A stretch of 36,643 bases of DNA, taken from the NCBI GenBank assembly GCA_020442065.1, contig JAGRKZ010000082.1:1-36643 (forward strand). The letters are read 5' to 3'. The position numbers and the translations under genes were made by a program. The notes under the pieces were generated by a model. That model searched no databases. It was not told where the DNA came from and was given only the letters and a program-made list of their open reading frames with translations. Shown here piece after piece: positions 17,957 through 26,394 of the stretch (position 1 is the stretch's first letter; each line of letters begins with the position of its first letter). The DNA is from Bauldia sp. (GTDB taxonomy: Bacteria; Pseudomonadota; Alphaproteobacteria; Rhizobiales; Kaistiaceae).

Positions 17957-18964
17957 ATGAGCCTGACCGCCGACGAAATCGTTGATCGCCGCAGCCTGCG
18001 CCGGAAGCTCTCCTTCTGGCGGGTGGTTGCCTTCGTCGCCGTCGCGCTCGGCATCGTCGCCGCGATCGTGCTGGCCGCGGGCCGCGACGGGCTCGCCGGG
18101 CTGATGTCGCCGCAGATCGCCCGCATCACCGTCTCCGGCTTCATCACCAACGACCGCGACCAGCTCGAGCTCATCGACAAGATCGGCCGCACCGACGCGG
18201 TCAAGGGCGTCATCGTTGCGATCAACTCGACCGGCGGCGCGACTACCGGCGGCGAGGCGCTCTACGAAGCCCTCCGCCGCCTCTCCGACAAGAAGCCGAC
18301 CGTGGCGACGATGGGCACCGTCGGCGCCTCGGCCGCCTACATGGCGGCGATCGCCACCGACCACGTCATTGCCCGCCGCACCACCATCACCGGCTCGATC
18401 GGCGTCCTCTTCCAGTACCCGGAGGTGAGCCAGCTGCTCGACAAGGTCGGTGTGGAGATCGAGACGGTGAAGAGCTCGCCGCTGAAGGCCGAGCCCTCGC
18501 CGTTCAAGCCTGCCTCGCCCGAGGCCCTCGCCGTGATCGGCAGCATCGTCCGCGACACCTACGATTGGTTCGTCGACATCGTCGCCGAGCGGCGCGGCCT
18601 CGAGCGCGGCGACGCGCTGATCCTCGCCGACGGCCGCGTCTTCACCGGTCGGCAGGCGCTCGACGCCAAGCTGATCGATGAGATCGGCGGCGAGGAACAG
18701 GCCCTCGACTGGCTCGCGACCAAGGGCGTCGACCGCAAGCTTCCGGTCCGCGACTGGCAGCCGGCGGGCTCGGGCGGGAGTTTCTTCTCGGCGGACATGG
18801 CGGTGCTGTGGATCGCGCGCCAGCTCGGCATCGCGCCGGACGGCGCCGCCGCGGGATTGATCGATGGCGCCCTTGGCGAACGTCTCAAGCTTGACGGTCT
18901 TCTGTCGGTTTGGCAGGGTCCGGGCAACGGGGACCACAACCCCGCAGAGGGGGCGCGGGAATGA
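17957..18964 (+). CDS. sppA: Signal peptide peptidase SppA, short (36K) type
   Basis: A 335-residue inner-membrane serine protease that degrades left-over signal peptides. The start is ATG 17957, preceded by GGAGAAGAGG; an in-frame upstream codon at 17939 is less likely. A membrane anchor lies at about 22-42. The catalytic domain has [20 protein letters not shown], with nucleophile Ser125 in [12 protein letters not shown] and general base Lys177 in [11 protein letters not shown]. The 52-residue spacing of this Ser/Lys dyad equals that of Bacillus SppA. Half-length proteins of this kind form octameric domes. The stop overlaps the ihfB start as ATGA, so it is the first gene of sppA-ihfB-lapA. 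Confidence 0.93.
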   Translation: MSLTADEIVDRRSLRRKLSFWRVVAFVAVALGIVAAIVLAAGRDGLAGLMSPQIARITVSGFITNDRDQLELIDKIGRTDAVKGVIVAINSTGGATTGGEALYEALRRLSDKKPTVATMGTVGASAAYMAAIATDHVIARRTTITGSIGVLFQYPEVSQLLDKVGVEIETVKSSPLKAEPSPFKPASPEALAVIGSIVRDTYDWFVDIVAERRGLERGDALILADGRVFTGRQALDAKLIDEIGGEEQALDWLATKGVDRKLPVRDWQPAGSGGSFFSADMAVLWIARQLGIAPDGAAAGLIDGALGERLKLDGLLSVWQGPGNGDHNPAEGARE

Positions 18965-19245
18965 TCAAGTCGGAACTGGTCCAGAGGATCGCCGAACAGA
19001 ACCCGCACCTGTACCAGCGCGACGTCGAGCACATCGTCAACGCGATCCTGGAAGAGATAACCCAGGCCTTGGCGCGCGGCGACCGTGTCGAGCTGCGCGG
19101 CTTCGGAGCCTTCTCGGTCAAGAATCGTCCCGCGCGCGTCGGTCGCAATCCACGCACCGGCAGCAAGGTGGCGGTGACGGAAAAGTACGTGCCGTTCTTC
19201 AAGACCGGCAAGGAAATGCGCGAGCGGCTGAACAAATCGCACTGA
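18961..19245 (+). CDS. ihfB: Integration host factor beta subunit
   Basis: A 94-residue HU/IHF family DNA-bending protein starting at ATG 18961, which overlaps the sppA stop by four bases. [23 protein letters not shown] is the beta-subunit N terminus; [25 protein letters not shown] holds the DNA-intercalating Pro region of the beta arm. It pairs with IhfA, encoded elsewhere, to bend DNA at specific sites in replication, recombination and transcription. The order sppA-ihfB-lapA is typical of alphaproteobacteria. A strong hairpin follows the stop immediately. Confidence 0.95.
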   Translation: MIKSELVQRIAEQNPHLYQRDVEHIVNAILEEITQALARGDRVELRGFGAFSVKNRPARVGRNPRTGSKVAVTEKYVPFFKTGKEMRERLNKSH

Positions 19246-19262
19246 CCGGGGATCGGCCCCGG
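19246..19262 (+). terminator. Hairpin directly after ihfB
   Basis: CCGGGG and CCCCGG are perfect six-base complements with a five-base loop, starting one base after the ihfB stop. There is no T run, so it may protect the ihfB mRNA end or partly lower readthrough into lapA rather than fully terminate. Confidence 0.5.
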
Positions 19263-19287
19263 CGCGCCTGACGCGACGGTCATCATC

Positions 19288-19608
19288 ATGCGGCGCTTTA
19301 TCACCCTGCTCATTCTCGTGCCGCTCGCGGTCATCGTCGTCTTCTTCTCGGTGGCGAACCGCCAGTCGGTGACGGTGTCGCTCGACCCCTTTCACGACGG
19401 CACGCCGGCGCTGTCTTTCGCCGCGCCGCTGTTCGTGCTGATGTTCGGCGCCATCGTCATCGGCCTCCTGCTCGGCGGTGTGGCCGCCTGGACCCGCCAG
19501 GGCCGCTGGCGGCGGGCGGCACGACGGGCCGAACGCGAGGCCGAGCAGCTCCGGGCCGACGCGGCCGCACGGCCCGCTGCGCTGCCGGCCGCCCGCGACG
19601 CGGCGTGA
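19288..19608 (+). CDS. LapA domain protein (DUF1049)
   Basis: A 106-residue protein with two membrane helices (about 4-22 and 44-66) and a charged C-terminal helix rich in Arg and Glu (RRAERAREAEQLRADAAA-like, about 73-95), probably a cytoplasmic coiled coil. The lipopolysaccharide-assembly LapA domain includes ANRQSVTVSLDPF between the helices. In alphaproteobacteria this gene nearly always follows ihfB. Function in these bacteria is uncertain. Its stop overlaps the next gene's start (TGATG), so translation of the cyclodeaminase-like gene is coupled to it. Confidence 0.85.
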   Translation: MRRFITLLILVPLAVIVVFFSVANRQSVTVSLDPFHDGTPALSFAAPLFVLMFGAIVIGLLLGGVAAWTRQGRWRRAARRAEREAEQLRADAAARPAALPAARDAA

Positions 19609-20555
19609 TGCGCGTCGTCAGCGCCGAGGAAATCGCCTCCGTCCTCACCTATCCCGACCTGATCGCAGCGCTCCGCGACGCCTTCGCCGGCGACATCGCG
19701 GCGCCCGCCCGCCATCATCACGAGATCAGTCGCCCCGACGCCGACGCGACGCTCCTGATCATGCCGGCCTGGCACCGCGGCCCCGGCGGCTATGCCGGGG
19801 TCAAGGTGGTCTCGGTGTTCCCCGGTAACCCGGCGCGCGGCCAGCCGAGCGTCGTCGGCAGCTACCTGCTCCTCGACGGCGACAGCGGCCGGCCGCTCGC
19901 CGTGCTCGACGGGCCGGCGCTGACCCTGTGGCGCACCGCCGCGGCTTCGGCGCTCGCCGCCTCATACCTGGCTCGCGACGATGCGCGACGCCTGGTGATG
20001 GTCGGCGCCGGCGCCCTTGCTCCGCACCTCATAGCCGCCCACGCCAGCGTTCGACCGATCGCGGACGTCGCGATCTGGAATCGGACCCCGGCGCGGGCGG
20101 GGGCGCTCGCCGCCGCGCTCGACCGGCCGGGACTTCGCGTCATGGCGACCACCGACCTCGCGGCCGCCGTGCGAGGTGCGGATGTGATCAGCTGCGCGAC
20201 ACTGAGCCGCGCACCGCTTGTCCGCGGTGCTTGGCTGACGCCCGGCGCCCATGTCGACCTGGTCGGGTCCTACAACCCGGCGATGCGCGAGAGCGACGAC
20301 GAGGCGGTGGCGATGGCGCGGGTCTTCGTCGATACCCGCGCCGGCGCGCTGAAGGAGGGGGGAGACATCGTCCAGGCCATCGCCGCCGGAGCCCTCGCGG
20401 AAAGTGAAATCGCCGGCGACGTCCATGACCTCTGCCGCGGCGCGGTATCTGGCCGTCGCGGGCCCGAGGAGATCACACTGTTCAAGTCGGTCGGCGCGGC
20501 GATCGAGGATCTCGCCGCCGCCGTCCTGGTGTTCGAGCGCCTGAGCCGGGTCTAG
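19608..20555 (+). CDS. Ornithine cyclodeaminase / mu-crystallin family protein
   Basis: A 315-residue protein. ATG 19608 is preferred over the GTG three bases before it because it overlaps the lapA stop by one base. The family pattern is plain: substrate Lys66 in GYAGVKVVSVFPGNP, LTLWRTAAASALAASYLA near 106-123, the NAD(P)-binding loop GAGALAPHLIAAH near 133-145, and DLVGSYNPAMRE. The group covers ornithine cyclodeaminase, alanine dehydrogenase (archaeal type) and ketimine or pyrroline-2-carboxylate reductases; the sequence fits the last two better than true ornithine cyclodeaminase, but this is not firm. It stands where trpF is usual after lapA in this lineage. It converges on a GntR regulator and shares the palindromic CTAG as both stop codons. 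Confidence 0.86.
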   Translation: MRVVSAEEIASVLTYPDLIAALRDAFAGDIAAPARHHHEISRPDADATLLIMPAWHRGPGGYAGVKVVSVFPGNPARGQPSVVGSYLLLDGDSGRPLAVLDGPALTLWRTAAASALAASYLARDDARRLVMVGAGALAPHLIAAHASVRPIADVAIWNRTPARAGALAAALDRPGLRVMATTDLAAAVRGADVISCATLSRAPLVRGAWLTPGAHVDLVGSYNPAMRESDDEAVAMARVFVDTRAGALKEGGDIVQAIAAGALAESEIAGDVHDLCRGAVSGRRGPEEITLFKSVGAAIEDLAAAVLVFERLSRV

Positions 20556-21205
20556 GCCTCGAACAGGTCGGGCCGGGTGGTGGCGTAACGGCGGAGCTCC
20601 TGCATCACGGCGTCGAGGTGCGCCGCCATCGCGCCGCCAGCGCGGGTCGCGCTCCGCGCCGCGAGCGCATCGACGATGGCGCGATGCTCGTCGATTGTGT
20701 CGCGGGATCGCGTCGCCGTCGGCAGGAGCATGCGGCGGGCGCGCTCGAGCTGGGCGCGCGAGGCGTCCACGACCTCGGCGACGCGCCGCATGGCGAGGGC
20801 TTCGAAGAGGGTGGCATGGAAGCGGACATCGAGGGTGAAGAATTCCTCGACGTCCCTGGTCCGCGCCGCCGTCTCCTGGTAGTCGAGCAGCCGGGCGAGC
20901 CGGGCCAGCGTGCCGTCGTCGATGTGCGGCGCGAGCGCCTCGACCGTCGCCACCTCGAGCGCCCGCCGCACGAACGCGGCTTCGGCCACATCGGCGAGGC
21001 GGATGCGGGCGACGAAGGTGCCTTTCTGCGGCTCCACCTCGACCAGCCGCTCTTCGGCGAGGCGGGCGATCGCCTCGGCAAGCGGCTGGCGCGAGACACC
21101 GAGACGCTCGCAGATTTCGGGCTTGTCGATGCGGGTGCCGGGCGCGAGCTGCAGCGCGATGATCGAGGTCCGCAGGTCGTCGTATACAGCGACCGCTTTT
21201 GACAC
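20552..21205 (-). CDS. GntR family transcriptional regulator (FadR/FCD type)
   Basis: A 217-residue regulator starting at GTG 21205 (VSKAVAVYDDLR); the longer frame upstream is not conserved-looking. The winged helix-turn-helix at about 5-65 includes ICERLGVSRQPLAEAIARLA and the wing QKGTFVARIR. The FCD ligand domain follows (AAFVRRALEVATVEALAPHI, DVRFHATLFEA, DEHRAIVDAL), with the Asp/His pattern expected for a metal-dependent carboxylate sensor. It represses or activates nearby catabolic genes in most cases. Its converging neighbour is the cyclodeaminase-like gene, which may be its target, but the target is not certain. The two genes overlap by four bases at their 3' ends. Confidence 0.88.
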   Translation of the reverse strand: MSKAVAVYDDLRTSIIALQLAPGTRIDKPEICERLGVSRQPLAEAIARLAEERLVEVEPQKGTFVARIRLADVAEAAFVRRALEVATVEALAPHIDDGTLARLARLLDYQETAARTRDVEEFFTLDVRFHATLFEALAMRRVAEVVDASRAQLERARRMLLPTATRSRDTIDEHRAIVDALAARSATRAGGAMAAHLDAVMQELRRYATTRPDLFEA

Positions 21206-21392
21206 GCCGCGCCGCGCATGGCCGGTTCGGATGGGGCCCGGATGATTCAAGGCTGCCCGCCTCCCGCCCGGGCCCTGATATGTTAGCGGCGCCGGAAAAA
21301 GCCGACAACTGTCCCGCCTGTGGACCGCCGGCTTGTTTTCTCCATTTTCCTGGTGTTCCTTCCGCCCGGTCACGAACGCCCGGAGATCGCGT

Positions 21393-21959
21393 ATGAGCCC
21401 CGTCCGCCGTCACGAGATGCAGGCCCCGGCCATCGTGCTGGCGGTCGGCCTTGCCACGATTCTCGGGGCATGGGGTTTCCAGCTCATCGGCGGCTACGTC
21501 CCCTGCAAGCTCTGCCTCGAGGAGCGGATGCCCTATTATGTCGGGCTGGTGGTCACGCTGTGCGCGCTCCTCGCCGCATTGGCCGGAGCGAAGCCGACGG
21601 TGCCGCGCATGCTGCTGCTCGTCGCGGCGCTGGTCTTTGCCTACAACATCTACCTCGGCGGCTACCACGCCGGCGCCGAATGGGGCTGGTGGGCAGGGCC
21701 CAGCGATTGCGGCGCCACGGGCGACGCGACCACGACCGAGACGGACATCCTCGCCGAACTCGAGACGGTGCGGGTCGTCTCGTGCACCGAGGTGCAGTGG
21801 CGGTTCCTCTTCCTCTCCTTCGCCGGCTGGAACGTCGTGATCTCGGTGTTCCTGGTGGCGGCGGCGCTGTGGGGCGCCTTCCGGCGGACCGTCGGCAACG
21901 ACGGCCGCGATGCCGGCACCGGCAGCCAAAGCAGCTGGTTCGCCGGCCGGCTATCGTAA
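21393..21959 (+). CDS. dsbB: Disulfide bond formation protein B
   Basis: A 188-residue, four-helix inner-membrane protein starting at ATG 21393 with GGAG upstream. It reoxidises DsbA and passes electrons to quinone. The first cysteine pair is C38-K-L-C41 in VPCKLCLEERMPYY, the hallmark of DsbB; the second pair is C106 (GPSDCG) and C131 (SCTEVQW), in the periplasmic loop between helices 3 and 4. The spacing of the second pair (25 residues) is like E. coli DsbB. A good conserved gene; the surrounding genes are unrelated in function. Confidence 0.92.
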   Translation: MSPVRRHEMQAPAIVLAVGLATILGAWGFQLIGGYVPCKLCLEERMPYYVGLVVTLCALLAALAGAKPTVPRMLLLVAALVFAYNIYLGGYHAGAEWGWWAGPSDCGATGDATTTETDILAELETVRVVSCTEVQWRFLFLSFAGWNVVISVFLVAAALWGAFRRTVGNDGRDAGTGSQSSWFAGRLS

Positions 21960-21974
21960 CCGGCGCACTCCATC

Positions 21975-22592
21975 TCAGCCGCTGCTGCGCGGCGGGATGA
22001 GCGGCGACGGTCGCCGCGCGTGGACCTCGGGCTTGCCGATCCGCCGCAGCGGGTTGTCGCGATCGAAATAGGCGATCATCCGCCGCTTCTTGAAGAACGG
22101 TTCGCGCACCACGATCCGGTAGTTGGGCTTGCGACCAAACCAGGCTGCGACTTTGTCTTCGTCGACCGGGTCGTGGATGTGCTCAGCCTCGCCCGGCTCC
22201 CAGCGGTAGGGCACCGAGATGATGAGGTGCGGGGCGGTGGCGAGAAGCTTGCGCGCGAAGGCCACCACGTCCGGCACATGCTCCAGCACCTGCAGGCAGA
22301 GGGCGAGGTCGAAATCCTCGTTGAGATCCATCGTCAGGAAGTCGCCGGTATGGCCCTCGACTCCGGCCGCGCGATAAGGGGCCTCGATATCGACCGAAAC
22401 CTTGCGCGGAATCCAGTCCAGCCACTCCAGATAGGGGCAGTCGTTGGAGCCGATGTCGATGACGCTGCGCGCATCCCGCCCGACGACCCGCGCCAGGAAG
22501 AACACGTACTGGAGGTACAGCGAATCCGCGCGGCGCTCCCAGTAGTCCTGGCGCGCCGCGGCGGCATCGTTTTCCGGAATGGTCTCGTCCAA
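21975..22592 (-). CDS. Class I SAM-dependent methyltransferase
   Basis: A 205-residue protein. Motif I is SVIDIGSNDCPYLEWL (about 43-58), with Asp46 and the glycine of the SAM loop; post-I acidic VSVDIEAPY, and motif II region DFDLALCLQVLEHVPD. It lacks a substrate-specific domain and probably methylates a small molecule or lipid-linked sugar; ISVPYRWEPGEAEHIHDPVD recalls SAM methyltransferases of polysaccharide clusters. The proposed start is TTG 22592; no AUG-type start gives the full Rossmann fold, so the 5' end is uncertain. It converges with dsbB. Confidence 0.8.
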   Translation of the reverse strand: MDETIPENDAAAARQDYWERRADSLYLQYVFFLARVVGRDARSVIDIGSNDCPYLEWLDWIPRKVSVDIEAPYRAAGVEGHTGDFLTMDLNEDFDLALCLQVLEHVPDVVAFARKLLATAPHLIISVPYRWEPGEAEHIHDPVDEDKVAAWFGRKPNYRIVVREPFFKKRRMIAYFDRDNPLRRIGKPEVHARRPSPLIPPRSSG

Positions 22593-22639
22593 GCGGCTGC
22601 TTCGCGTGATGCGGCGCGGGCGCGCGGCGGATGCGATCC

Positions 22640-23686
22640 TTAGAGGTATGGCGCGAGGAGGGCAAGGTCCGCGGCGGAGAGCCTGTCCTTCGCCGCCATC
22701 GACTGGTGCCAGTAGGGATAAAGAAGCGGCGGCTGGCTGACCTTGTCGAGCCGCGCCCGCTCGTCCGCGGTGAGCGCCAGCCCGGCGGCGGCGAGACTGT
22801 CCCTGAACTGCGCTTCGTTTCGACCGCCGATCACGACCGACGTGACGCCGGGCCGGCCGAGCAGCCAGGCCAGCGCCACCTGCGCGCCGGAGACGCCGCG
22901 GTCATCGGCGATCGCTACCAGCACGTCGATGATGTCGTAAAGCGCGGCCTCGTCGCGGATCGGCGGCTCGTGCCAGCCGCCCGCATGGCGCGTGCCGGTG
23001 GGGGCGTTCTTGTCGCGGCGGAACTTGCCGCTGAGCAGGCCGCCGGCAATCGGGCTCCAGACCAGGATGCCGAGACCCTCGGCGACGGAGAGCGGCACCA
23101 GCTCGTACTCCGCCTCGCGCGCCTGCAGCGTGTAGTGGATCTGTTGGCTGATGAAGCGCGGATAGCCCTGGCGATCCGAAATGCCGAGCGCCCTCATCAC
23201 ATGCCAGCCGGAGAAGTTGGAGCAGCCGACGTAGCGGACCTTGCCGGACGAGACCAGGTGGTCGAGCGCGGCGAGGGTCTCCTCGAGCGGGGTCTCGCCG
23301 TCCCACTGATGGAGCTGGTAGAGGTCGATCCAGTCGGTCCTGAGCCGGCGGAGGCTGGCCTCGCAGGCGGCGATGAGATGATGGCGGGAGTTGCCGCGGT
23401 CGTTCGGCCCGCTCCCGGTGGCAAAGCGCGCCTTGGTCGCGACGAGCCAGTCCCCGCGCGCCTTGCCGAGCGCCTTGCCGATGATCTCCTCGGAAGCCCC
23501 GGCTGAATAGGCGTCGGCGGTGTCGATCATGTTGACCCCGGCGTCGCGGCAAATGCCGATCTGGCGCTTGGCTTCGGCAAGCCCGACGCTGCCCACCGGG
23601 CTGTCCTTGGGGCGGCCGAAGGTCATGGTGCCCATGGTCATGGTCGACACCTTGAGGCCTGAACGTCCGAGCAGGCGATAGTCCAT
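22640..23686 (-). CDS. Aldo/keto reductase
   Basis: A 348-residue AKR with the (alpha/beta)8 pattern. The catalytic tetrad is visible: Asp55 and Tyr60 in MIDTADAYSAG, Lys85 in LVATKARF, and the His of LYQLHQWDG. The NADP phosphate site is LGRPGVTSVVIGGRNEAQF. It is closest to the AKR11/AKR12-like bacterial reductases of potassium-channel-beta type. Start ATG 23686 follows GGGGAGTGAGAG. Substrate unknown. It is transcribed toward the methyltransferase 47 bases away, perhaps together. Confidence 0.92.
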   Translation of the reverse strand: MDYRLLGRSGLKVSTMTMGTMTFGRPKDSPVGSVGLAEAKRQIGICRDAGVNMIDTADAYSAGASEEIIGKALGKARGDWLVATKARFATGSGPNDRGNSRHHLIAACEASLRRLRTDWIDLYQLHQWDGETPLEETLAALDHLVSSGKVRYVGCSNFSGWHVMRALGISDRQGYPRFISQQIHYTLQAREAEYELVPLSVAEGLGILVWSPIAGGLLSGKFRRDKNAPTGTRHAGGWHEPPIRDEAALYDIIDVLVAIADDRGVSGAQVALAWLLGRPGVTSVVIGGRNEAQFRDSLAAAGLALTADERARLDKVSQPPLLYPYWHQSMAAKDRLSAADLALLAPYL

Positions 23687-23743
23687 CTCTCACTCCCCGA
23701 TACCGTCGGTCGGCGCCTTCGATAGCCGGTTATGAGGCGCGCG

Positions 23744-24460
23744 TCACGGCCGGACCGGCGATTCCCGCCGGGGCGGGGCGTAAAGGATTGCCGCGCGGAT
23801 CAGGATGAAGGCGAGGAGGGCGGCGAGACTGTGCCAGATGAAATGGGTCCCGAGCGGAAAGACCGAGCAAAGGCGCTCGTCAAGCTGGCGGGCGGCGAGC
23901 GCTGCGGCAAAGACGCCAGCGGCGGCGGCATAGGAGGGACCGGCCGGGGAGCGGCGGACAAGCAGCACAAGTGCGACCACGGCCAACACGACGAGGGGAA
24001 GCGCGTAGTAGATTCCGCCGCGAAGCGCGACGGGCAGGGCGATGACGGCCCCGCTGGCGCCGGCCAGGACGAACGCGGCGAGACCGACCGCGGCGGCCGC
24101 GGGCGGCCAGGCGAAGAAGCGGGTCAGAGTCAGCCACAGCACCAGGAGCATGAAGGCCAGGAACGGCAGCATGTCGAGAACGACGGCCCACACCGCCGCC
24201 GTGGTGTGGAAGAGGAAAGCGCCGACGGCGCCGGCGACGATCGCCGCGATCATCGCCGTGACCAGACCCGCCGCATCGCGATTGGGGTGCCGACGCTGGA
24301 GCCTCGCCGCTCCCCACGCCGCCGCCAGCATCAGGACGTTGGTGGCGGCGTTGAGCGGCTCGGCGTCGAAGGCGTCGCTGGTCCGCTCGCAATAGGCATC
24401 GACCGTGCGGCACAGCCACGGCGCCGCATCGGCGATGATGACGGGACAGACGGTCGCCAT
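23744..24460 (-). CDS. Ceramidase-domain membrane protein
   Basis: A 238-residue protein with about seven membrane helices and the alkaline-ceramidase (PF05875-like) pattern. YCERTSDAFDAEPLNAATN is the N-terminal signature. Zinc ligands fit H85 (AFLFHTTA), H206 and H210 (GTHFIWHS), with Asp96 eleven residues after the first His. The spacing agrees with human ACER3 (H81, D92, H217, H221). The catalytic-site Ser four residues before the first His (Ser77 in ACER3) is Ala81 here. The family hydrolyses amides of sphingoid or related lipids; bacterial members are poorly studied. It starts 20 bases after the cupin stop on the same strand, so the two are likely one operon. Confidence 0.8.
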   Translation of the reverse strand: MATVCPVIIADAAPWLCRTVDAYCERTSDAFDAEPLNAATNVLMLAAAWGAARLQRRHPNRDAAGLVTAMIAAIVAGAVGAFLFHTTAAVWAVVLDMLPFLAFMLLVLWLTLTRFFAWPPAAAAVGLAAFVLAGASGAVIALPVALRGGIYYALPLVVLAVVALVLLVRRSPAGPSYAAAAGVFAAALAARQLDERLCSVFPLGTHFIWHSLAALLAFILIRAAILYAPPRRESPVRP

Positions 24461-24480
24461 CGACGCTGCCCTTCGTGCGA

Positions 24481-24924
24481 TTACTTCGGCGCCGGGACGC
24501 TCTCGGCGTTGGTGAGCCCCTCGGCGCCCATGTAGACCGCGAGGATGCGAAGCGGCGTGTCACCCTTGTTCATGCCGTTGTGGGGCCAGTTCATCGCCTC
24601 GAGGATCGCGTCGCCGGCCTTGATCACCTTGATGCCCTTCTCGCCGTAGTCGACGGTGACGGCGCCTTCCAGGACATAGGCGAAGAGCGGCACCGCGTGG
24701 ACGTGCCAGCCGGTGTCGCCGCCGGGCGGGATGGTGACGATCACCGCGGTGACGTTGGCCGTGCCGGCCGGGTAGGCGATCGGCTGGTCGATGACGGTCG
24801 TCCCGCTGCTCAGAACCGGGGTGACGAGGTTCTGATAGGCGATCGACTCCTCGGCCGAAGCGGCGCCGACGAGCGCGGCGGCGAACAGGGCGGTGGCGGA
24901 AAGGTTGGTGGCGGTTCGGATCAT
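24481..24924 (-). CDS. Exported cupin domain protein
   Basis: A 147-residue protein starting at ATG 24924, with GGAGGAGA seven bases upstream; the upstream in-frame start would precede the site. A Sec signal peptide of about 24 residues ends ASA. The cupin core is GWHVHAVPLFAYVLEGAVTV (metal-binding HxH near residue 75) with GDAILEAMNWPHNG as motif 2. The usual Glu of motif 1 is not clear. Exported cupins of this sort are of unknown function, perhaps enzymes or sugar/metal binders. It heads a two-gene unit with the ceramidase-domain protein and is divergent from the KDPG aldolase. Confidence 0.83.
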   Translation of the reverse strand: MIRTATNLSATALFAAALVGAASAEESIAYQNLVTPVLSSGTTVIDQPIAYPAGTANVTAVIVTIPPGGDTGWHVHAVPLFAYVLEGAVTVDYGEKGIKVIKAGDAILEAMNWPHNGMNKGDTPLRILAVYMGAEGLTNAESVPAPK

Positions 24925-25076
24925 GGGAGGTCTCCTCCTGAAGCGGGCGTTGGTCTGCGCAGGGCGTTTCTGCCCGACGAGACTTAAACAAGGGATTGCG
25001 GAATCCATGCAAAATCCGTCATAGGCGACAAGACCGCCGGAACGGCGGTGCGCATGGTTACCGACGGAGAGCAGGG

Positions 25077-25733
25077 ATGGGCGAGAAGGAAGAGAGGCTG
25101 GTGCGGGTTCTGACCGCGGCGCCGGTGGTGCCGGTGCTGACCATCGAGGACCGCGCCACCGCCGTGCCGCTCGCCCGCGCCCTCGTCGCCGGGGGGCTCA
25201 CTGCCCTCGAAGTGACGCTCCGCACGGCCGCCGGACTCGACTGCATCCGCGCCATCAAGGCCGAGGTGGAAGGCTGCAACGTCGGCGCCGGTACGGTGCT
25301 CGATGCGCGTCAGATGGAGGAGGCCGCCGCTGCCGGCGCCACCTTCATGGTGAGTCCCGGCGTCTCTCCGCGGCTGCTTGCTGCCGCGCGCGATTGCCCC
25401 GCGCCGTTCCTGCCCGGCGTCGCCACCGCCGGCGAGGCCATGGCTCTCGCCGAGGAAGGCATGACCATCCTCAAGTTCTTTCCGGCCGAACCGGCAGGCG
25501 GCATCGCCTATCTCAAGGCGCTCTCGGCTCCTCTCCCCGGTATCCGCTTCTGCCCGACGGGCGGCGTCGGCCCCAAGAACGCCGCAGACTATCTTGCTCT
25601 CGGGAATGTGATCTGCGTCGGCGGCAGTTGGGTCGCGCCGGGCGAAGCCGTCGCGCTGGGGAACTGGACCCGCATCACCGCCCTTTCGAAAGAAGCGTCG
25701 CAGCTCGGACGTAGTCACAACGCAGTATACTGA
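25077..25733 (+). CDS. eda: 2-dehydro-3-deoxy-phosphogluconate (KDPG/KHG) aldolase
   Basis: A 218-residue class I aldolase starting at ATG 25077 (GAGCAGGG upstream). It cleaves 2-dehydro-3-deoxy-6-phosphogluconate to pyruvate and glyceraldehyde-3-phosphate in the Entner-Doudoroff pathway. Catalytic Lys133 sits in LKFFPAE and the general-base Glu45 in ALEVTLRT. GGVGPKNAADYL closes the phosphate site. No edd (dehydratase) is adjacent. Related proteins also cleave 2-keto-4-hydroxyglutarate. The next gene is far enough away that this may be monocistronic. Confidence 0.94.
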   Translation: MGEKEERLVRVLTAAPVVPVLTIEDRATAVPLARALVAGGLTALEVTLRTAAGLDCIRAIKAEVEGCNVGAGTVLDARQMEEAAAAGATFMVSPGVSPRLLAAARDCPAPFLPGVATAGEAMALAEEGMTILKFFPAEPAGGIAYLKALSAPLPGIRFCPTGGVGPKNAADYLALGNVICVGGSWVAPGEAVALGNWTRITALSKEASQLGRSHNAVY

Positions 25734-25987
25734 TCCAATTCATGCTGCAGGGCGGCGACGAAATGCCTTGCCTTCCCTGCTAGTTGTGTCCATATGGTCG
25801 GCGCTCGGGCAACTACCCCGGGAGACTGGAAAACTGCGCGAGGAAAAATCGGCCTCGCTGATCCTGGGATTTGTCCCGGATGGTCGCGATAAGACGCTTC
25901 TTTCCTTTCCCCGACACACAGGATGCTACGGGAATCGGGTGTGCGAATGCACCCATGGACTGACTACAAACGGGAAAAGGATCCCAT
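25734..25987 (+). promoter_or_regulatory. Leader region of the cold-shock gene
   Basis: A 254-base stretch with lower GC than its neighbours and no credible gene. Long leaders are common for cold-shock genes and often act as temperature-responsive RNA. I find no clear promoter pair. A site AAAAGGATCC ends just before the ATG and serves as the ribosome-binding site. Confidence 0.5.
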
Positions 25988-26200
25988 ATGCGCCAGACTG
26001 GCACCGTGAAGTTCTTCAACACTTCCAAAGGCTTCGGCTTCATCACCCCTGAGGGCGGCTCCAAGGACGTCTTCGTCCACGTGACCGCGCTCGAAGCTTC
26101 GGGCATCAACCACCTGGCCGATGGCCAGCGGGTGACCTTCGAGGTCGAACCCGACCGCATGGGCAAGGGCCCGAAGGCGGTTCGCCTCCAGCTCGCCTAA
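25988..26200 (+). CDS. Cold-shock domain protein (CspA family)
   Basis: A 70-residue single-domain nucleic-acid chaperone. RNP1 is KGFGFI (14-19) and RNP2 is DVFVHV (27-32), the aromatic core that binds single-stranded RNA or DNA. VKFFN precedes RNP1, as in the family, with an N-terminal Met-Arg start. It should melt RNA structure and aid translation at low temperature, though many family members are constitutive. A textbook terminator follows, so it is monocistronic. Start ATG 25988 has AGGATCC upstream. Confidence 0.95.
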   Translation: MRQTGTVKFFNTSKGFGFITPEGGSKDVFVHVTALEASGINHLADGQRVTFEVEPDRMGKGPKAVRLQLA

Positions 26201-26251
26201 GGCGAGCGCGACGACGGCACAGCGCCGCGTCGATCGACCTGGAATGACTGC

Positions 26252-26277
26252 GCCGCCGGCCTTGCCGGCGGCTTTTT
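26252..26277 (+). terminator. Intrinsic terminator of the cold-shock gene
   Basis: GCCGCCGGC and GCCGGCGGC form a perfect nine-base stem with a three-base loop (CTT), followed at once by TTTTTG. It lies 51 bases after the stop codon. Confidence 0.92.
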
Positions 26278-26394
26278 GATTCCGCCGTGGCCGGCCCTCC
26301 CGTCCTGCCTGCCCGCAGCGGAAAATCGGCCGCGCGGCCTTGCTCGCAGCCGAGGCGATCCCTACCTCGGCCAGGACAACGGCAGAGGAAGACG

